A DNA stretch of 64,000 nt. Origin: Spinacia oleracea. Its lineage: Eukaryota; Streptophyta; Magnoliopsida; Caryophyllales; Amaranthaceae. This document shows positions 15,001-26,867 of this stretch, piece by piece. The notes below the pieces were generated by a model. That model saw nothing but the letters and a program-made list of their open reading frames with translations. It was not told the origin of the DNA and searched no databases. The first letter of the stretch is position 1; every line of letters begins with the position of its first letter. The position numbers and the translations under genes were made by a program. The stretch is from the NCBI RefSeq assembly GCF_020520425.1, contig NC_079491.1, positions 2,480,001-2,544,000 of the forward strand, read 5' to 3'.

Positions 15001-18000
15001 AAGAAGCATATGTTCATTAATAAAAATAAATAAAAAATACTATCAGATACCTTAAAACGAGAAGCAATAGATGAGAACTTGGAGGATTTGGTTGTTTCTT
15101 CAGGCATTACAGGGAAAAGGCCTGCCACAAAAGAACATTTCGAAACACTCAACAAGTCCTGATGTTCTGGGACGACATAGTCTTTGTTCTTGTCCAGAAA
15201 TTGATCAGATTGGTATTGAACCTTAAAAAGAAGAAAACATACAGAACGATAAATTATCAAACTAACCAAATAAATAAATAAGTAATAAACCATCATTAAG
15301 CCTGCTAAAGAAATAAATTAGGAAAATCCAACTCACCTCCCCAGCATAATGAGCAATAGTGAAATCAGTACGAGATAATTTTGGCTTGACGAAGCGCTTA
15401 TGAGCCTTAAAAGTCTGATATAACTTTTGCGAGAAGGTTTCGTGAGTTGATTTTGGGAACATGCTGGAATACATCAGCACAAACAAAAGAAAACCATTAA
15501 AATCACATCTCCTTTCTAGGTTTTTCTAGGAAAACTTCATTAGTCCTCCTTAATACCATAACTGGTAAAAGGACAAAAATATTATTGACTCCGAAGGAAG
15601 GGAGTACATCTTACCAAGCTTCATCCAGTAGAGAAACAATTCCTCCCGGTTTCTGCATTAAGAATGAATAATAATTGTCAGGAAAAATATCACAGCTGGC
15701 AAGAAACATACAGTGCAATCTGCTAATAGGAGAAACACATGACATGAGGAAAATCACCTTTTCTAGAAGATCCAATACATCTTGGTTATCCACAAATTCA
15801 ATATAGCTCCAATCAATTTCCTCCTTTGTGTACTCCTCTTGCTCCATCTTGAAAACATGCTGAAGTTTACACAACAGAAAGATGTGTTAATTGAGGTAGG
15901 ATTTTACATTACTAAAACTACTATTCCAACAATTACAATGTTGATTTTAACCTGATTGAAATGCTGTTGAAGCTTTTCATTTGTGTAATTGATGCAAAAC
16001 TGCTCAAAACTGCACAATCATGGCACATAAAGGAGTGAATTGCTGAAAGAAACTAGTATACTCCCACTAATATTTCCCTTATTTACCTATTAGTTTTGAA
16101 GCTTTCAAATCCATAAATGTCAAGGACACCAATCAAACACGTAGAGTTAGGATCTTGACCAATTGATTTGTTGATTTTATCCACCAACCTGCATGGAATA
16201 CAAAAAAAAACTAGTTAGCCAACAAAAAAGGCATTTAAAAAACACAATCAATCACCGATAATAGTCAATGAATATTTTTAAAAACATACAAGTCATTACC
16301 AATCAAACAAGCGGGAATATATTGTCTTTGCTAAACCATCTCTGCTCACTGTTGCGGCCCGTGGGTCAAGGCTCCTCTTTATAACTTCCTCAGGGGTAAT
16401 CATTACACGTTTGCAGAGAGCATCTTCCAAAGCAACGGGATCACACCTAAATTAATAGAGACGTCAACTACCAAAGCAGCCAAAAGTGAAATGAGTACAT
16501 ACACCATGAATTAAGAATAAATGATCATACATGAGAAGTTCAGCTGTTGTTTGAAGATGGAACTTGGACTTTTCGTCTTTTGGAACAGACGAGTCAACTT
16601 CTTGACCCTTGGAAAATTCTATATTACCTATATGAAGAATTGCAGCAACCACTCTAAAGATTGCGTCCTTCATATTAAAAACAAATGAAAGGAAGAATGA
16701 GATATTACTTTTCATGTATATGGGCATATTCAATGAAGCATCAAAGGCACTAGAACATAATATACCTGTTCTTCCTTACTTATCCCTACTATTCCCATCG
16801 CTCTCCTTGTAGCAAGATAATCTTGTGCATCATTTATACCGACTAACTCATAGCAATTAGACTGATTAAGATAGTGAAATGATTTAGGATCTCCCAGCTT
16901 GTACTTCTCTACTTCCTGTCATTTTTTATTTCATAAAAAAATAATCATTTACTAGAATTCTAATTGGAATCTTCAAAAATCACAAAGCTCATGCTGCACC
17001 AGACTTTTCAATACAGACCTCTTTCGGTGCTGCACAGAGAAGATAAAAGCAGTGATAGTTACGCTCAGGATCTGATACTTGGCAAACCCGAGATCTCTCA
17101 AGGAGATATGTCCTGATGGCTGCTCCTGATATTCTTCCACGCTTATCAAATTGAATCTCAACAAATTTACCGAAACGACTGCAGAAGCATTTCAGGGAGT
17201 TTAATATTGAGAATTCTAGAATCATTGAACTTAAAATACAAACATTGAATCATTTAAGATGGCAAATGTTTCCTAGAAGGACTCATTAAATGAAACTGGC
17301 AAAAAAAAATCTTGCACATATATCATGTTTTTCTTGTCTATCAAATACAAGAAACTAAAACTCTTAAAGTACCAGCCCAACAGAGTCACATAAACCTCTA
17401 TACATTTTTTCTGTTGCAACCATTTCTTCACCATGGTGAACAGAAACAGACTCTGGTTTTCTAGACTACTTAAAAACTTTTATGATTTTATCAACCAAGA
17501 CCTTATATTTTGTACATCAGGATTTTTCAGATATACCCCTGGAAATTTTACACACGGAAATAGTATAGGTGGTTAAACATAACAGATAACAATTTTTCCT
17601 CACAGGTTGAAATTTAAACCTAAAGTACGCCTCTGGGGTGAGAATCTGTTTAAAGACAATACAACAACAAAAACAACTTAGTGTGAATCCCGCCTTGACA
17701 AGGTCTAACAGGAACCATGATGTATGTAGCTTTACTTGTTAAAGGAAATTCTGTTATTATAATGTGATATCAGAAAACTAAGATCATCTGATTCACCAAC
17801 ATAGCCAAGAATAATGAGCCTTAAAAAATCTTGATGGAGTTGCTCTTGGTACATGACTTACTGGTAAAAAGATTATATCAAGAATCGTAAAACCTCTTAA
17901 TCATTCTTACAATTTTTCAACCCTTCCTAACCAAAACTATATGAGAAAGAAACCTAGAGTTCATAGAAACGTACGGCTTTGAGAAGGTCCAATCTAGTCC

Positions 18001-21000
18001 AACGCAGGTCATCATCCAATACACATCAAATAAAGGACATATCTCCATCTGAAATGTTTATTCTACCTACAGGGGAAACTATAACCAGCATGATGAGATA
18101 CTTTACTCGCTATCTGGGACAAAGAAAACAGGTGGCTTACCCAGTCATTTATTCAACCCATAAAATCTAAGGCTACTGGAAATGATTGTCTCAACTCTCA
18201 AATCTTAAACTGCTACTCAACTCATCATACAATTACTTCACAATTGAACAAGGAGTTTATGTAGAATTAAAGCAGTGACTTCAAAAAAGAAGAACAAACC
18301 TTGAATTATTGTTGCGAACAGTTTTTGCGTTGCCAAAAGCTTCAAGAACTGGATTTGACTACATTCATAATATCGTAGGTAAGTTCAGATTAGATGATAA
18401 ACAATAAAATCTAAGGGGTCAATGGAAAAAAAATCCACAACAATCCATATGGAACAATTTTTTTTGGTTCTACTACGAGGAGACTAATCTCCCGCGGGAG
18501 TTTGCATGGGTACCTCGATGGGCAGCATCCCTCCCAGTTGAGATTTTTTCCATACCCAAGGCTCGAACCCGAGACCTTGGTTAAGGAGCAAGAGGCCCTT
18601 AACCACTCATGTCAACCTCAATTGTGAAAATGTACCATATGTTTTCTTACTGATTTATTCTTTTTCTAACTACTATTATATTATTGCGCTATATGAGGAA
18701 AATTTAAAGTAAAATTATAGAAATGTATGGAAATCTTTAAATTCACTTTTTTGGTTAGTGAGTTTCTCATGATGGACATCAATGGATAATGGTATACAGC
18801 CGGTTAAGATTTTGATTTGCTTAATGTTCCACAAATTTACCATAAATTGTTGAAGGGAAAACTACGAATTTAGTAAGGCAACTGTGACTTTGCCCATATT
18901 CGCTCCAGTTTACTTTTCTATAAATTTTCTTTCCAACAACCCAACATGCCATGGCTAAGGATATCTCATATTGATTCAATTTTCCCCGTATTTCCTCATT
19001 AAAGTTTGGTTCCCAAGAATCCCAACACATTGTTATTCAACACTTAATCTACCCAACCTAATAGTATAGTTCATGAAGAGACGGAAAGAGTATTTAGCAT
19101 AAGTCTGATTTGTCTAATTAATAACTACTACTTGTGCTGTTAAGAAAATTTTCACATGATCCTCTAAGGATCATCATTATCATTATCATTACCACATTGC
19201 CTCAAAGAGGCTCCCGCAAGAAGCGGGTAAGGGGGGGTCGGACGTACGCAACCTTACCCCTGCAATTGCAGAGAGGTTGTTTCCAATTGATCCAAAAGCG
19301 ATAACGGGACAACAACGAGACGACCATCTTCTACTTTATGGAAAGGAAGCGAAGAGGTATTAAGAGCCATTTTGATTTAGTCCATCACATCCCACAGCCA
19401 AAAGAACAAATGAATGTCCCAACAAAAAAATTCACACTTGTATTGTAAGTAGTTGTTCCTTTATCTTTCTCTAGTATTAAATTTTCACTTTTATTGTTCT
19501 TCCTATTCACTTAAATAATTGTAATCACATATAATAATAGAGATGTGTCACCGTCTCTAAAAAGGTAGTCTCTTCTTCCGTCCTCAGAAATTCTACAACT
19601 CAACCACTAGATTTGATTACATATATCAATGGCGTGAATACAGATCTATTATCTACATTGAACTCTTACCTCCAAAACTTGTTGTTCAACAGTCCGCCCT
19701 TCTGTAACAGCACGACCACCCAAATAAGCAAGGTATCGCATAAGCATTTTAGTAGTCTCAGTCTTGCCTGCCCCACTTTCACCACTAACCAGAATGGAAT
19801 TGCTTTTACCCTCGTTCATCATAGCCCTGTAGAAACCGAAATATGAGTAAAATTAAAAAGGACTTCACGCAAAAACTAGATACATAAAATAAGTACTCCC
19901 TCCGTCCCGGAGTACTCACACCGTTTTGACTTTTTGCACTATTCACATAGCTCACTTTGACCCTATTTTAGTTCTAGTATATGAAAACAAATGTTAGTAT
20001 ATTATATATTGTTGGTTTCATCTTAATATATATTTTCAAAATATTAATATTTTGTAAGTTTTTATAATATATTCTTAAATATATTGGTGGTCAAAGTTGT
20101 GCATTGGCAAGCGTGTCCAGTGCAAGTATTCTGGAACGAATGGAGTAATAAGATAAAACCACAACATATAAGAAAATAAAATCACCTAAATGCAACATCG
20201 CCAAGCGCAAAGACATGGGGACTGAGCTCTCCAAGTGCTGCACCTTTGTAATGGTTCATCATTTGTGTATCATATATATGGGGTAATCTTTGGAATGGAT
20301 TTACCGCAATGAGAATATTTCCAGTGTAAGTCTGCCATCATGTCAAAAAGTAACATATGATAACAGAGCTTGCAGCAATGCATATATTAGTATTAAGGCA
20401 AAAGAAACCTTACATAAATTTCATTAAGAGAATATCGAGTTCCTAAATTCTGCAGCACTCCAGGCTCATGCAGGTAAGAAAGCTTTGTCATATCATCAAC
20501 TCCACCATCTGGAGCTTCCATATCCTTCGGATAAATTTTCGATCGACTTGCCGTAACCTGTCAGGCATAGAACAATAATATTAACAACAAATTCTAAAAT
20601 CAAAACAGAACAAATTTGTATATGAAAGATTTAGTTTACACATGATACTAGTTGTACAGGTTTTACATTAACGTAATTACGTAAGTGAAACGTTGATTGA
20701 TAACGAATAGTCTAATTTGTCGCATTCTTCAACTTCAAGAAAACTCTACGCTCATAAAGAACAAACAGTAATTAATTCCTAAAGGAAATAGGAAAACAGT
20801 TGGTAAGCAAGAAAAGATTTGTTGTGACCCGGAAAACACTTCTGATATCTCCAGGTACTGTCGCCAAAACCTTCCCCTAAAACTGCGTGTATAACAACCT
20901 AATGCAAGACATTCTTTTGGTTTTCAAGTCATCAACTATATGTCTATCTGAATAGAGAAATGACAAAAGTACCAATAAGGTAATATCAATGTTTTCAGAC

Positions 21001-21724
21001 TCTTGAAAACGTGGTTCTAGGTCATCTCTTATGCTGAAAACACACTCTTCTTGCTGTACTTGAGAAAAGTGACTAAAAAGGATCTAAGTTTCTCTATAAG
21101 TTTCAGCAGCAAATTCACCATGCAATGCACATTGTAAAACCTTATTCACAAATTAAGAATTAAGAACTAAGAACTGTTTATGTAATCCTGAACAAGCGAA
21201 AATCGTCGTTACATCTAAATTGCCATCAATGTCATAAAAACCTTGAGATTCAAGGGATAAATGTACACATATAACAGCATTGCCTTTAATTTTTTAAAGC
21301 ATACATACAAATTTCGAACTTCGATACACAAATACTACTACTAGTTGATCTTATTAAATTTCTTTTACCTGCTTCCCATTTGTAGTCTTGATTTGGAGCT
21401 CTTCACCATTGATTTTTACCACTTCCCCATCAACCCAACAAATATCCGGGTCTTCAACCCACACATTAGACCCCACAGTAATATTCACCTTAGAACCCTG
21501 CAACCAACCAACCATGGCAACAATCAACAATCAACAATCAACAATCAACATTCGGATTCTTTATAATTAATTAACAGATCAATTAATCACAATTCTAAGC
21601 TAATTACTGATCAATATCATTCAAGAATGTAACACAAATATGAAATTGGAGCTCCCCTAAAATAATTGAGGATGAAATTCAGCAATCCAAAATCAAATCA
21701 TTAATTAAAAAAAAACATTACCAT
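68..21724 (-). CDS. Class XI myosin heavy chain, 29 exons, 3' end beyond the left edge
   Basis: Plant actin-based motor that moves organelles and drives cytoplasmic streaming. Exons from the 5' end: 21722-21724 (ATG alone), 21369-21497, 20414-20557, 20186-20331, 19670-19826, 18300-18358, 17019-17178, 16766-16915, 16531-16667, 16300-16446, 16087-16188, 15952-16009, 15758-15859, 15615-15652, 15337-15463, 15051-15221, 14828-14959, 14639-14748, 14486-14546, 13917-14094, 13610-13815, 13408-13527, 12619-12717, 8451-8681, 7973-8112, 1453-1567, 977-1201, 407-553, 68-277. All borders are GT/AG and the frame holds throughout (1268 codons). Visible are an SH3-like N-terminus (SNVWVEDPD), P-loop GESGAGKT at residues 156-163, [20 protein letters not shown], and [16 protein letters not shown] from about residue 715. 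IQ repeats, a coiled coil and the start of the dilute/globular tail ([16 protein letters not shown]) follow. The last part of the tail lies outside the window. No disabling lesion is seen. The XI subtype is not assigned. Confidence 0.93.
641..955. mobile_element. TIR MITE in a myosin intron
   Basis: Terminal inverted repeats of about 30 bp share the core TTTGGTAGCCGGT at both ends. TCA flanks each end as a possible 3 bp target duplication. About 315 bp, no coding capacity. Superfamily not resolved. Confidence 0.6.
1621..1924. mobile_element. Possible TIR MITE in myosin intron 25
   Basis: The left end GCATGGTTGGTATA and the reverse complement of the right end, GCATGTTTGGTATA, form an imperfect terminal inverted repeat around about 300 bp of non-coding sequence. 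No clean target duplication was found. Confidence 0.4.
2496..2571 (-). mobile_element. SINE fragment
   Basis: Read on the minus strand, this ends in the same 'GGTGAACC...GGT...ACACCAAAAA' type of 3' region seen in the fuller SINE copies at 44.4 and 54.8 kb. The tRNA-like head is missing or too diverged to recognise. Confidence 0.4.
2765..3035. mobile_element. Stowaway MITE
   Basis: Starts CTCCCTCCGTATTTT and ends with a long imperfect inverted copy (about 33 bp, ending GGGAG). TA lies on each side, the target duplication expected for Tc1/mariner-type Stowaway elements. 271 bp, in myosin intron 25. Confidence 0.85.
4785..5319 (-). CDS. Two spliced coding exons inside the 6.4 kb myosin intron, origin unknown
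   Basis: Exon A (about 5066-5319) and exon B (4785-4837, ending in TGA) are joined by a GT/AG intron that keeps one open frame of about 101 codons. The translation is serine-rich in the middle ([19 protein letters not shown]), then has [18 protein letters not shown], and ends with an acidic, aromatic tail ([13 protein letters not shown] then stop). I do not recognise the family. The start of exon A is inferred from an AG acceptor at 5320-5321. The open frame continues a few codons upstream, so the true 5' border may differ. Exon A begins in the phase in which myosin exon 25 ends (one base to finish a codon), so it could be an alternative last exon of the myosin gene. Equally it could be the 3' end of a nested or captured gene. 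Confidence 0.45.
5978..6183 (-). pseudogene. Possible degenerate coding fragment, unidentified
   Basis: On the minus strand an open stretch of about 66 codons ends at a TAG and reads like protein (for example [20 protein letters not shown] then [13 protein letters not shown]). No start, no neighbouring exon and no family could be recognised. Its upstream part is broken up by the 80 bp tandem duplication described next. It may be a captured gene piece carried by a transposon in myosin intron 25. Confidence 0.25.
6131..6296. repeat. 80 bp tandem duplication
   Basis: Two adjacent copies begin ACTTCGCTTGATTG at 6131 and 6211. The second carries a 6 bp insertion (CCTGAA) and a few substitutions. 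It lies in myosin intron 25. Confidence 0.85.
9157..9350. repeat. 97 bp tandem duplication
   Basis: Two nearly identical units start GAGGAAATTTAAACG at 9157 and 9254, differing at about two positions. They lie just upstream of the LINE insertion in the same myosin intron, but outside its target duplication. Confidence 0.9.
9412..12200 (+). mobile_element. 5'-truncated RTE-type LINE with target-site duplication
   Basis: Non-LTR retrotransposon inserted opposite to the myosin gene in its 3.9 kb intron 23. GAGCTTGCTAGAGGAA occurs directly before it (9396-9411) and directly after it (12201-12216), a 16 bp target-site duplication. The body starts inside the endonuclease domain, so the 5' end is lost. 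The 3' end has a low-complexity T-rich stretch (about 11850-12060), then the conserved segment around 12150, and a (TTG)n tail, as is usual for plant RTE elements. Confidence 0.93.
9501..11796 (+). pseudogene. LINE endonuclease (partial) and reverse transcriptase, frameshifted
   Basis: The frame 9501-11258 gives the C-terminal part of an apurinic-like endonuclease (SQIDFFLV, then the conserved [10 protein letters not shown]) followed by a reverse transcriptase. Recognisable blocks are [74 protein letters not shown] and the active-site box [10 protein letters not shown] one-base shift close to 11235 moves the reading to the frame 11200-11796. That frame continues with YLGSIIQ, the [14 protein letters not shown] block and a C-terminal GRPKKTW segment typical of RTE-clade proteins. 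The missing endonuclease start and the frameshift make this copy non-autonomous. Confidence 0.9.
14241..14389. repeat. Minisatellite, about 30-32 bp units
   Basis: Five imperfect units containing TTTTAGGTGGTAAAA followed by CAAGTTTT or CAATTTTT lie in the myosin intron between exons 19 and 20. Confidence 0.85.
18455..18620 (-). mobile_element. tRNA-derived SINE (family 1)
   Basis: On the minus strand a tRNA-like promoter is visible: A-box-like TGAGTGGTTAAGGG and B-box-like GGGTTCGAGCC about 40 bp apart. A non-tRNA body and an A-rich 3' end (CCAAAAAAAATTG) follow. Lies in a myosin intron. Target duplication unclear. Confidence 0.6.
19165..19345 (-). mobile_element. SINE (Au/TS-like body)
   Basis: On the minus strand the body reads TGCAATTGCAGGGGTAAGG, then TGCGTACGTCCGACCCCCC, CGCTTCTTGCGGGAGCCTC and a tail of ATAATG repeats. 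This is the layout of widespread plant SINEs of the Au/TS type, recalled from general knowledge. Lies in the intron between myosin exons 5 and 6. Confidence 0.6.
19896..20145. mobile_element. Stowaway MITE in a myosin intron
   Basis: Left end CTCCCTCCGTCCCGGAG; right end is an imperfect inverted copy ending ATGGAG. TA lies on both sides. It sits between exons 4 and 5, only about 40 bp from exon 4. Confidence 0.8.
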
Positions 21725-22200
21725 TTTTAATAATTTCCTCTGAATTACGCTTATTGATTACAGAACGTCTCTCTCAAATCCCTAATTATTCCCATTTCAC
21801 ACGCACATAATTGGATAATCACCAGCTCCCAATTTCTTCTTTTCGGAAATTAGAAATTTATCGACAATTCCGGCACCAAACCCTAAAAAATTAATTGACG
21901 GGAAATTTCTATACAAAAATCGGGAAAATGGGAAGAAATTGTGATGAATCAGAAGAAAAAGAGTAAAGTGTGAACCGATTTTTGGGAAAAGGGGGTGATG
22001 AAAGGAGTAAAATTGTGTGGTGAAACATAGTTTAAAAGAGCTATAATTTCGGGAACATTGAAGAAATTCCCTGAAAGTTTTCCCCATTTTTTGGAACTTC
22101 GTGGCTGCCATTCTTCTTCTTCCTCTGCTTCTTCTTCTCTCAATTTCTCTCATTTATACGTTTTGGAGCAATACCAGCTACAGTACCAGACTACCCTTCG
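21725..22200 (-). promoter_or_regulatory. Myosin 5' leader and promoter region
   Basis: The sequence upstream of the start codon is purine-rich on the myosin strand, with a GAAGAA-type stretch near 22105-22140, as in many plant 5' leaders. No clear TATA box was found. The transcription start cannot be placed from sequence. The first coding exon holds only the ATG. Confidence 0.35.
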
Positions 22201-23055
22201 TATTCTGTCTTTTTTACGATTTATTTTATTTTATTTATTTAGTTTATTTTGAAATATAAATTATAAATAAATGTTTGGGAAAGGGAGATTTTTTTAGCTT
22301 GGATTTAATCCTAATATGAATTTTTTTTTTTTAAAGAAAAAAAAAATTGTTTAGGTGTTGGACTACTTGTGAGTTGAGACTACGAAAACGAGTCGAGTTG
22401 AGCCGAGCCGAGTCGATTACTACCCTATTTATGTTTAATGTTCATGTTTATTTAACTTAAAAGAGCTTGAGCTCGGGCCCGAACTTTCAATCGAGCTCAA
22501 AAATTTATTCAAACTCGGTTCGTTTAACAAATTTTGTGCTTATGAACAGTTCATGAACGTAATATGTGACTATATTATTTCTTATCGGCTAATGAAATTT
22601 ATACTTAAAGTATTCAAAGTCTGACCCAAAATATTGCAACAGATCAATTTTTTAGGGACAAATAGAGTGATTGGGTATACAATGTAATGTGGGACCACAA
22701 ACCAAATATTGTATAGAGTAAACAGGGAAGGTTCATTTATAGTACGTATGTGGGAAAAATTTATGTTGAATCCAATTCTTTTGAAAGATTTGTAGGTGTT
22801 GAAAGATTACACTTGAGTTAATAAACTAATAAATAATCACTAAGGCAAGGAGTAATTAGATTTATTTATGGTACGTAGGGCATATGTAAATGGACAGAAT
22901 AGACAGATACGGCATATTAGTAAGTTAATCGATTGCATGGGAGTAATACTACGTTTCCTACTTCATATTCAAGCTTTCACGTACAGACTCGGCAATCTTC
23001 AATTTACCACTCCACTAACCATTAAGTTCCTGCACTCCACTAACAATTAAGCTAA
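22201..23055. other. AT-rich intergenic DNA
   Basis: No gene seen. A stretch around 22380-22540 with repeated GAGTCGAG and GAGCTCG words resembles a diverged dispersed repeat, but no boundaries were found. Confidence 0.4.
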
Positions 23056-23212
23056 GTATCACCCTCCAATTTCGATGAACAAAGGATCATCTTCGTACAA
23101 AATTATAGTAATATATTATCCAAATATATCCCTTGATACCGAGTTCGAATGGTAAAAGCGAGATATAGACGTTGATGGTACGAATCTTGAAATGTAGGAA
23201 GATCTCAAATGA
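23056..23212 (+). pseudogene. CAF1-like pseudogene fragment (copy 1, most decayed)
   Basis: Alignable over about 50 codons with the N-terminal part of the intact CAF1-like gene at 31803. It keeps the TSNxDEQ start block and the exonuclease-I block DTEFEW, and ends at EDLK. It has at least two in-frame stops (TGG-TAA after DTEFE, and ATG-TAG before EDLK) and small indels. No start codon, no exonuclease II/III blocks. Non-functional relic. Confidence 0.8.
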
Positions 23213-23900
23213 GTAATAAACTATTCCGATTCGTATTTTTTTCTCGTGTAATACACGAATTTCTTCTCCATTTGAAAATTTTGGTTATATTTGTCAACGT
23301 ACATCTTTCCTCTTTTATTATACTTGACCTATTTCATGACATTTACCGAAAAATACCTTTAACCATTAATATACGTATCTTTTATTATACTTGACCTATT
23401 TCATTTATAATATTTACCGAAAAATACCTTTAACCATTAATATATGTATCTATTACGGAGTAATAAGTAAAAATTATAAAAATATATATTTTGATAGTAA
23501 TACTTAGTGAGACTGATGTAAATAGATCCCACGTGACTATATTTCCCCTCACATTATAAATCACAAAACATGGTCCAAGGAGAGTGTATAAGCCAAACAT
23601 GATCAAGTATTAAAAAAAACATAAGAAGTATGTACGTAGTAATAGAGAGGAAGAATGAACACAGAATTTTTGGAAATGACGAAAGAGTACATGTTTAGAG
23701 TTTGATGAAAAATACTAATAACTGAAATTGAGATGTGCAACTAATAAGGTATATAAGAATGAAAAGACATGATGGTTTTAAAACAAGTGGAAACACAAGG
23801 AAAAAGGCTGGAAAATTCATGATAAATTGGCCGGTGATATTTTATTTAATATAAAAAGTAATAATTTATTTTAATCATGTACTCCGTTTTGAAAAATTAC
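23056..23900 (+). repeat. Segmental duplication, copy A (partner 28530-29300)
   Basis: Similarity to 28530-29300 runs from the CAF1-like fragment on into non-coding DNA. Shared blocks include ATAAATCACAAAACATGGT, AGAGAGGAAGAATGAA, GATGGTTTTAAAACAAGTGG and the sequence around AACTAATAAGGTAT, in the same order. Confidence 0.8.
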
Positions 23901-24060
23901 AAAAAGGGACATGTTCTATTATATATAAAAAATAGACAAATTAAAAATGCAGTCATTATTCAAAATCATTTTCAATAATGGTAACAAAATAAATTTTTTA
24001 TGATCTAATGATTAATTTTGCATGAATTCTAAACTATGAAATCTACACATGCATGGTATA

Positions 24061-24271
24061 CTCCCTCCTTCCTTTCAGAATTGCGTCGTTGGGTTTTTAA
24101 TTTTGTCAAATTTTAAAAAAGTTTTAAACCATTAATTCTCATTTCTATATAATTGTGTGAGGTATTGTCAGATTCGTTTGAATGTATAGGCACGTAGAAT
24201 TTTACGGAATAGAAGTATAAGTTTTAAATCGTGCAATTTAAACAGAACAATCCTTTAAGGGACTGAGGGAG
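24061..24271. mobile_element. Diverged Stowaway-like MITE
   Basis: Left end CTCCCTCC preceded by TA; right end GACTGAGGGAG. The inverted repeats are imperfect and the right TA is lost. Confidence 0.5.
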
Positions 24272-24703
24272 CAACTAGTTAAATAGAACCACTGATGTGT
24301 GCGTACCATTTTATAAATATTGGAAGTAATTATATAGTGTAATTGGGCTTTGTAGGTTAAGCATGGAATAAAGTAGAGTACAAAGAACGTTTAGGAATAG
24401 AGTAAAACGGAATGCTCGCGCGTCTTTAACTTTAAGGTAGTATGTGTAATAAAATGCTAGTTTGCCGAGATTTCCTTATGTTCTCAACATATTTCGTACA
24501 AGATATAAAGACAAGGAAGGCAACGATTAGTTAGGGTATGTTTATTTCAAGTTATGGATATATTTTAGTAAAAAAAGAAAAATATACGTGTTACTCCATA
24601 TAAGTTAATATAAGTCCAGTCCGGCGAAAATAAGTCTTTTCGGGCAATTTACACGTATAATAGAGAAACCCGCCTTGTTTAAGTGGTTATGAGTCTTATG
24701 ACC

Positions 24704-25003
24704 TAAAGATGGTTGTGGGTCAGGCCGGCCCGAAGCCCAACACGTCCCGACACGAAAAAGTCAAGCCCGGGCCTGAGCCTTAATTTTTGGAAAAAGAATG
24801 ACAAGGCACGACACGACTCAACCCGACACGACAATTGACAAAGCACGCTAAATTTTGTCAAAATTAGCCTTAGGCACGACGGCCCAGCCCGACAGGAAAG
24901 CCAATGGGCTCGGACATGGCCTTGTTTTGAACTTTTTCAGCTCGACCCGGCAGGAGACTATGTGGGACTGTCATGGGCCCAGCCCGGCCCTTGGCCATCT
25001 TTA
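24704..25003. mobile_element. TAAAGATGG-type short TIR element, copy 1
   Basis: Begins TAAAGATGGTTGTGGG and ends CCATCTTTA. The 300 bp body is GC-rich with many GGCCC/CCCGA words, unlike the AT-rich surroundings. The same termini bound elements at 33898, 38481 and 43046. Confidence 0.65.
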
Positions 25004-25048
25004 TTATGACCCGAAGAAAACAACCTGAATCCTTACATAAATACTCCT

Positions 25049-25281
25049 CCGTAATCCGTAATCCGTAATCCGTAATACTTCGGGTAATAACAGATCCATA
25101 TGATAACTGCCACGTGTACTTCCAACTTAATTAGGTATTCTTTAATCATAACTGTCTATCTGAATCAACAATGAAGCATCCATATAAATCCACGTAGTCC
25201 ATATCCATTTTTAAAATGAAAAGAAAATAATAATAATACAAGTTCAGAAAAAGAAAATAATAATAATACAAGTTCAGAAGA
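25049..25281. repeat. Short tandem repeats
   Basis: CCGTAAT is repeated four times at about 25049-25077. A unit containing AAAGAAAATAATAATAATAC is directly repeated at about 25220-25281. The rest of 25282-26261 is AT-rich with no gene seen. A lone Stowaway-like end lies near 25550. Confidence 0.7.
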
Positions 25282-26261
25282 ATATTTTTTTTTATTTTTT
25301 ATTTTGTTGATTGCAGGGAAGAAAGATTAATATTTGGAACTAATGATTTTATTTACTCATTTCTGAATTTAATTGTCACGTTACTAGTTTTAGTTGCGCT
25401 ATCAAAGTAGTTTGAATTGAATAATACTCCTTATATATTGACGGCTCTTATATATTCTCGCTATCTTTGAGTAGTGTAACTAATCCTAGCTTAGTAGCTA
25501 GCTACTCTTATTATATATGATTATAAATGGCCATGGTTGGTAATTTGTACTTCATCCGTTTTCTAATAATTGCAACGTTTTGACTTTTACACAATTCATA
25601 TATTCTTAATTTTAAGGCATGTGGGATCTGTTAGAAATAATGTAAGAGATGAAGAATTAGGGCCATGATTTTCACTATCCTTAAAGTAATATTAGTTCCC
25701 ACTATTTCTTGCTACTGGTTACCTTCTAAATTACTTTCAAGATTTTCCTAAACCGGGATTAATTGTAGCAAAGCAATAATCTCCATATAAACGTAAAGCG
25801 ATCCCGGCCATTGGAGAAAGAAGATATATATGTTTGATTTTTTTGTCTCATGAATATAAACAACCAGAGAAAATTAAAGGACTTGAAACAACGTAACGGT
25901 TCAAAATAAAAAGATAGGATTAAGAGGAAGTTAATAAGCCTCTAATTATGTGATTAACCAAAAATGCAATCTTTGATTATTAATATAGTTTAAGCACTCC
26001 CAAACTCATAGAGTGGCCATATCACAAATTAGCCCAACAAGTATGCCCACTCTAATTCAAAAAATAAAATGTGATATGCGTATTTAAACCACTCATTTTA
26101 TCTCGATTCTATCAATCTTGAATATTATCCAACAACAAAAACTCACCATATAATAAAGACTACTCTACAAGGATCTTGTTAGATTCATCTCGATGTAAAT
26201 TTTCACAATATCAAACTTTATAATTTGTGCATATATGCAATTCAAGATATCAATACTTCCT

Positions 26262-26505
26262 CCGTTCCGGAAATATTACACCATGTTTGACTTTTACTTC
26301 TCTAACCATTACTTTGACTCTTAGTATCTCAAATCGTGTGCAATTAAAAATTATACAAAATTAATATTTAGAAAATATATATCGATACGAAGCTAACATG
26401 ACCCCACATGATCTCTAAAATTTCCTTACGTACGATTACAAAAAATGGCCAAATTCGTAGTGTGAATAGTATAAAAAACAAATGTTACGATATTTCTGAA
26501 ACGGA
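26262..26505. mobile_element. Diverged Stowaway-like MITE
   Basis: Left TTCCTCCGTTCCGGAAATAT and right ATATTTCTGAAACGGATGAA are imperfect inverted repeats of the Stowaway consensus, about 360 bp upstream of the inhibitor start codon. Confidence 0.55.
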
Positions 26506-26756
26506 TGAATTATTATAAAATGTATATTGATAAACGTAAAAGTCAAAACGTTGCAAGATAACCAGGGATTGGAGCTACTATCGTATAGAAGAATTGACTG
26601 TTGGTCCCTAGTAAATAAAAAAAATCATCAAAACGCTCCAAATGAGTTTTTATCTCAATCTCATTAATTCAGGCCATACAATTCTTATCCCACGTTTTGG
26701 ATAATTAATTGGACTGCAAGATAATTTTCAGCTTCAATTCCAAAACAATTTTCGTC

Positions 26757-26763
26757 TATAAAA
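26757..26763 (+). promoter_or_regulatory. TATA box of the inhibitor gene
   Basis: TATAAAA in the context CGTCTATAAAATGAAC, 105 bp before the ATG, which leaves a leader of about 75 bp. Confidence 0.6.
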
Positions 26764-26867
26764 TGAACACAATTTTTATTGCATCAACATAACCAACCAC
26801 CAAACCTTAATTACAAATAATCTTGCAACTTTGAGTGATACTAAACAATTCAAAGAGAACCCAAGAG

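Noticed and set aside
17640..17710. Second LINE 3' end on the minus strand (CAACAACAAAAACAAC followed by GAATCCCGCCTTGACAAGG)
   Set aside because: Similarity to the RTE tail is limited to a short stretch; no body or target duplication found.
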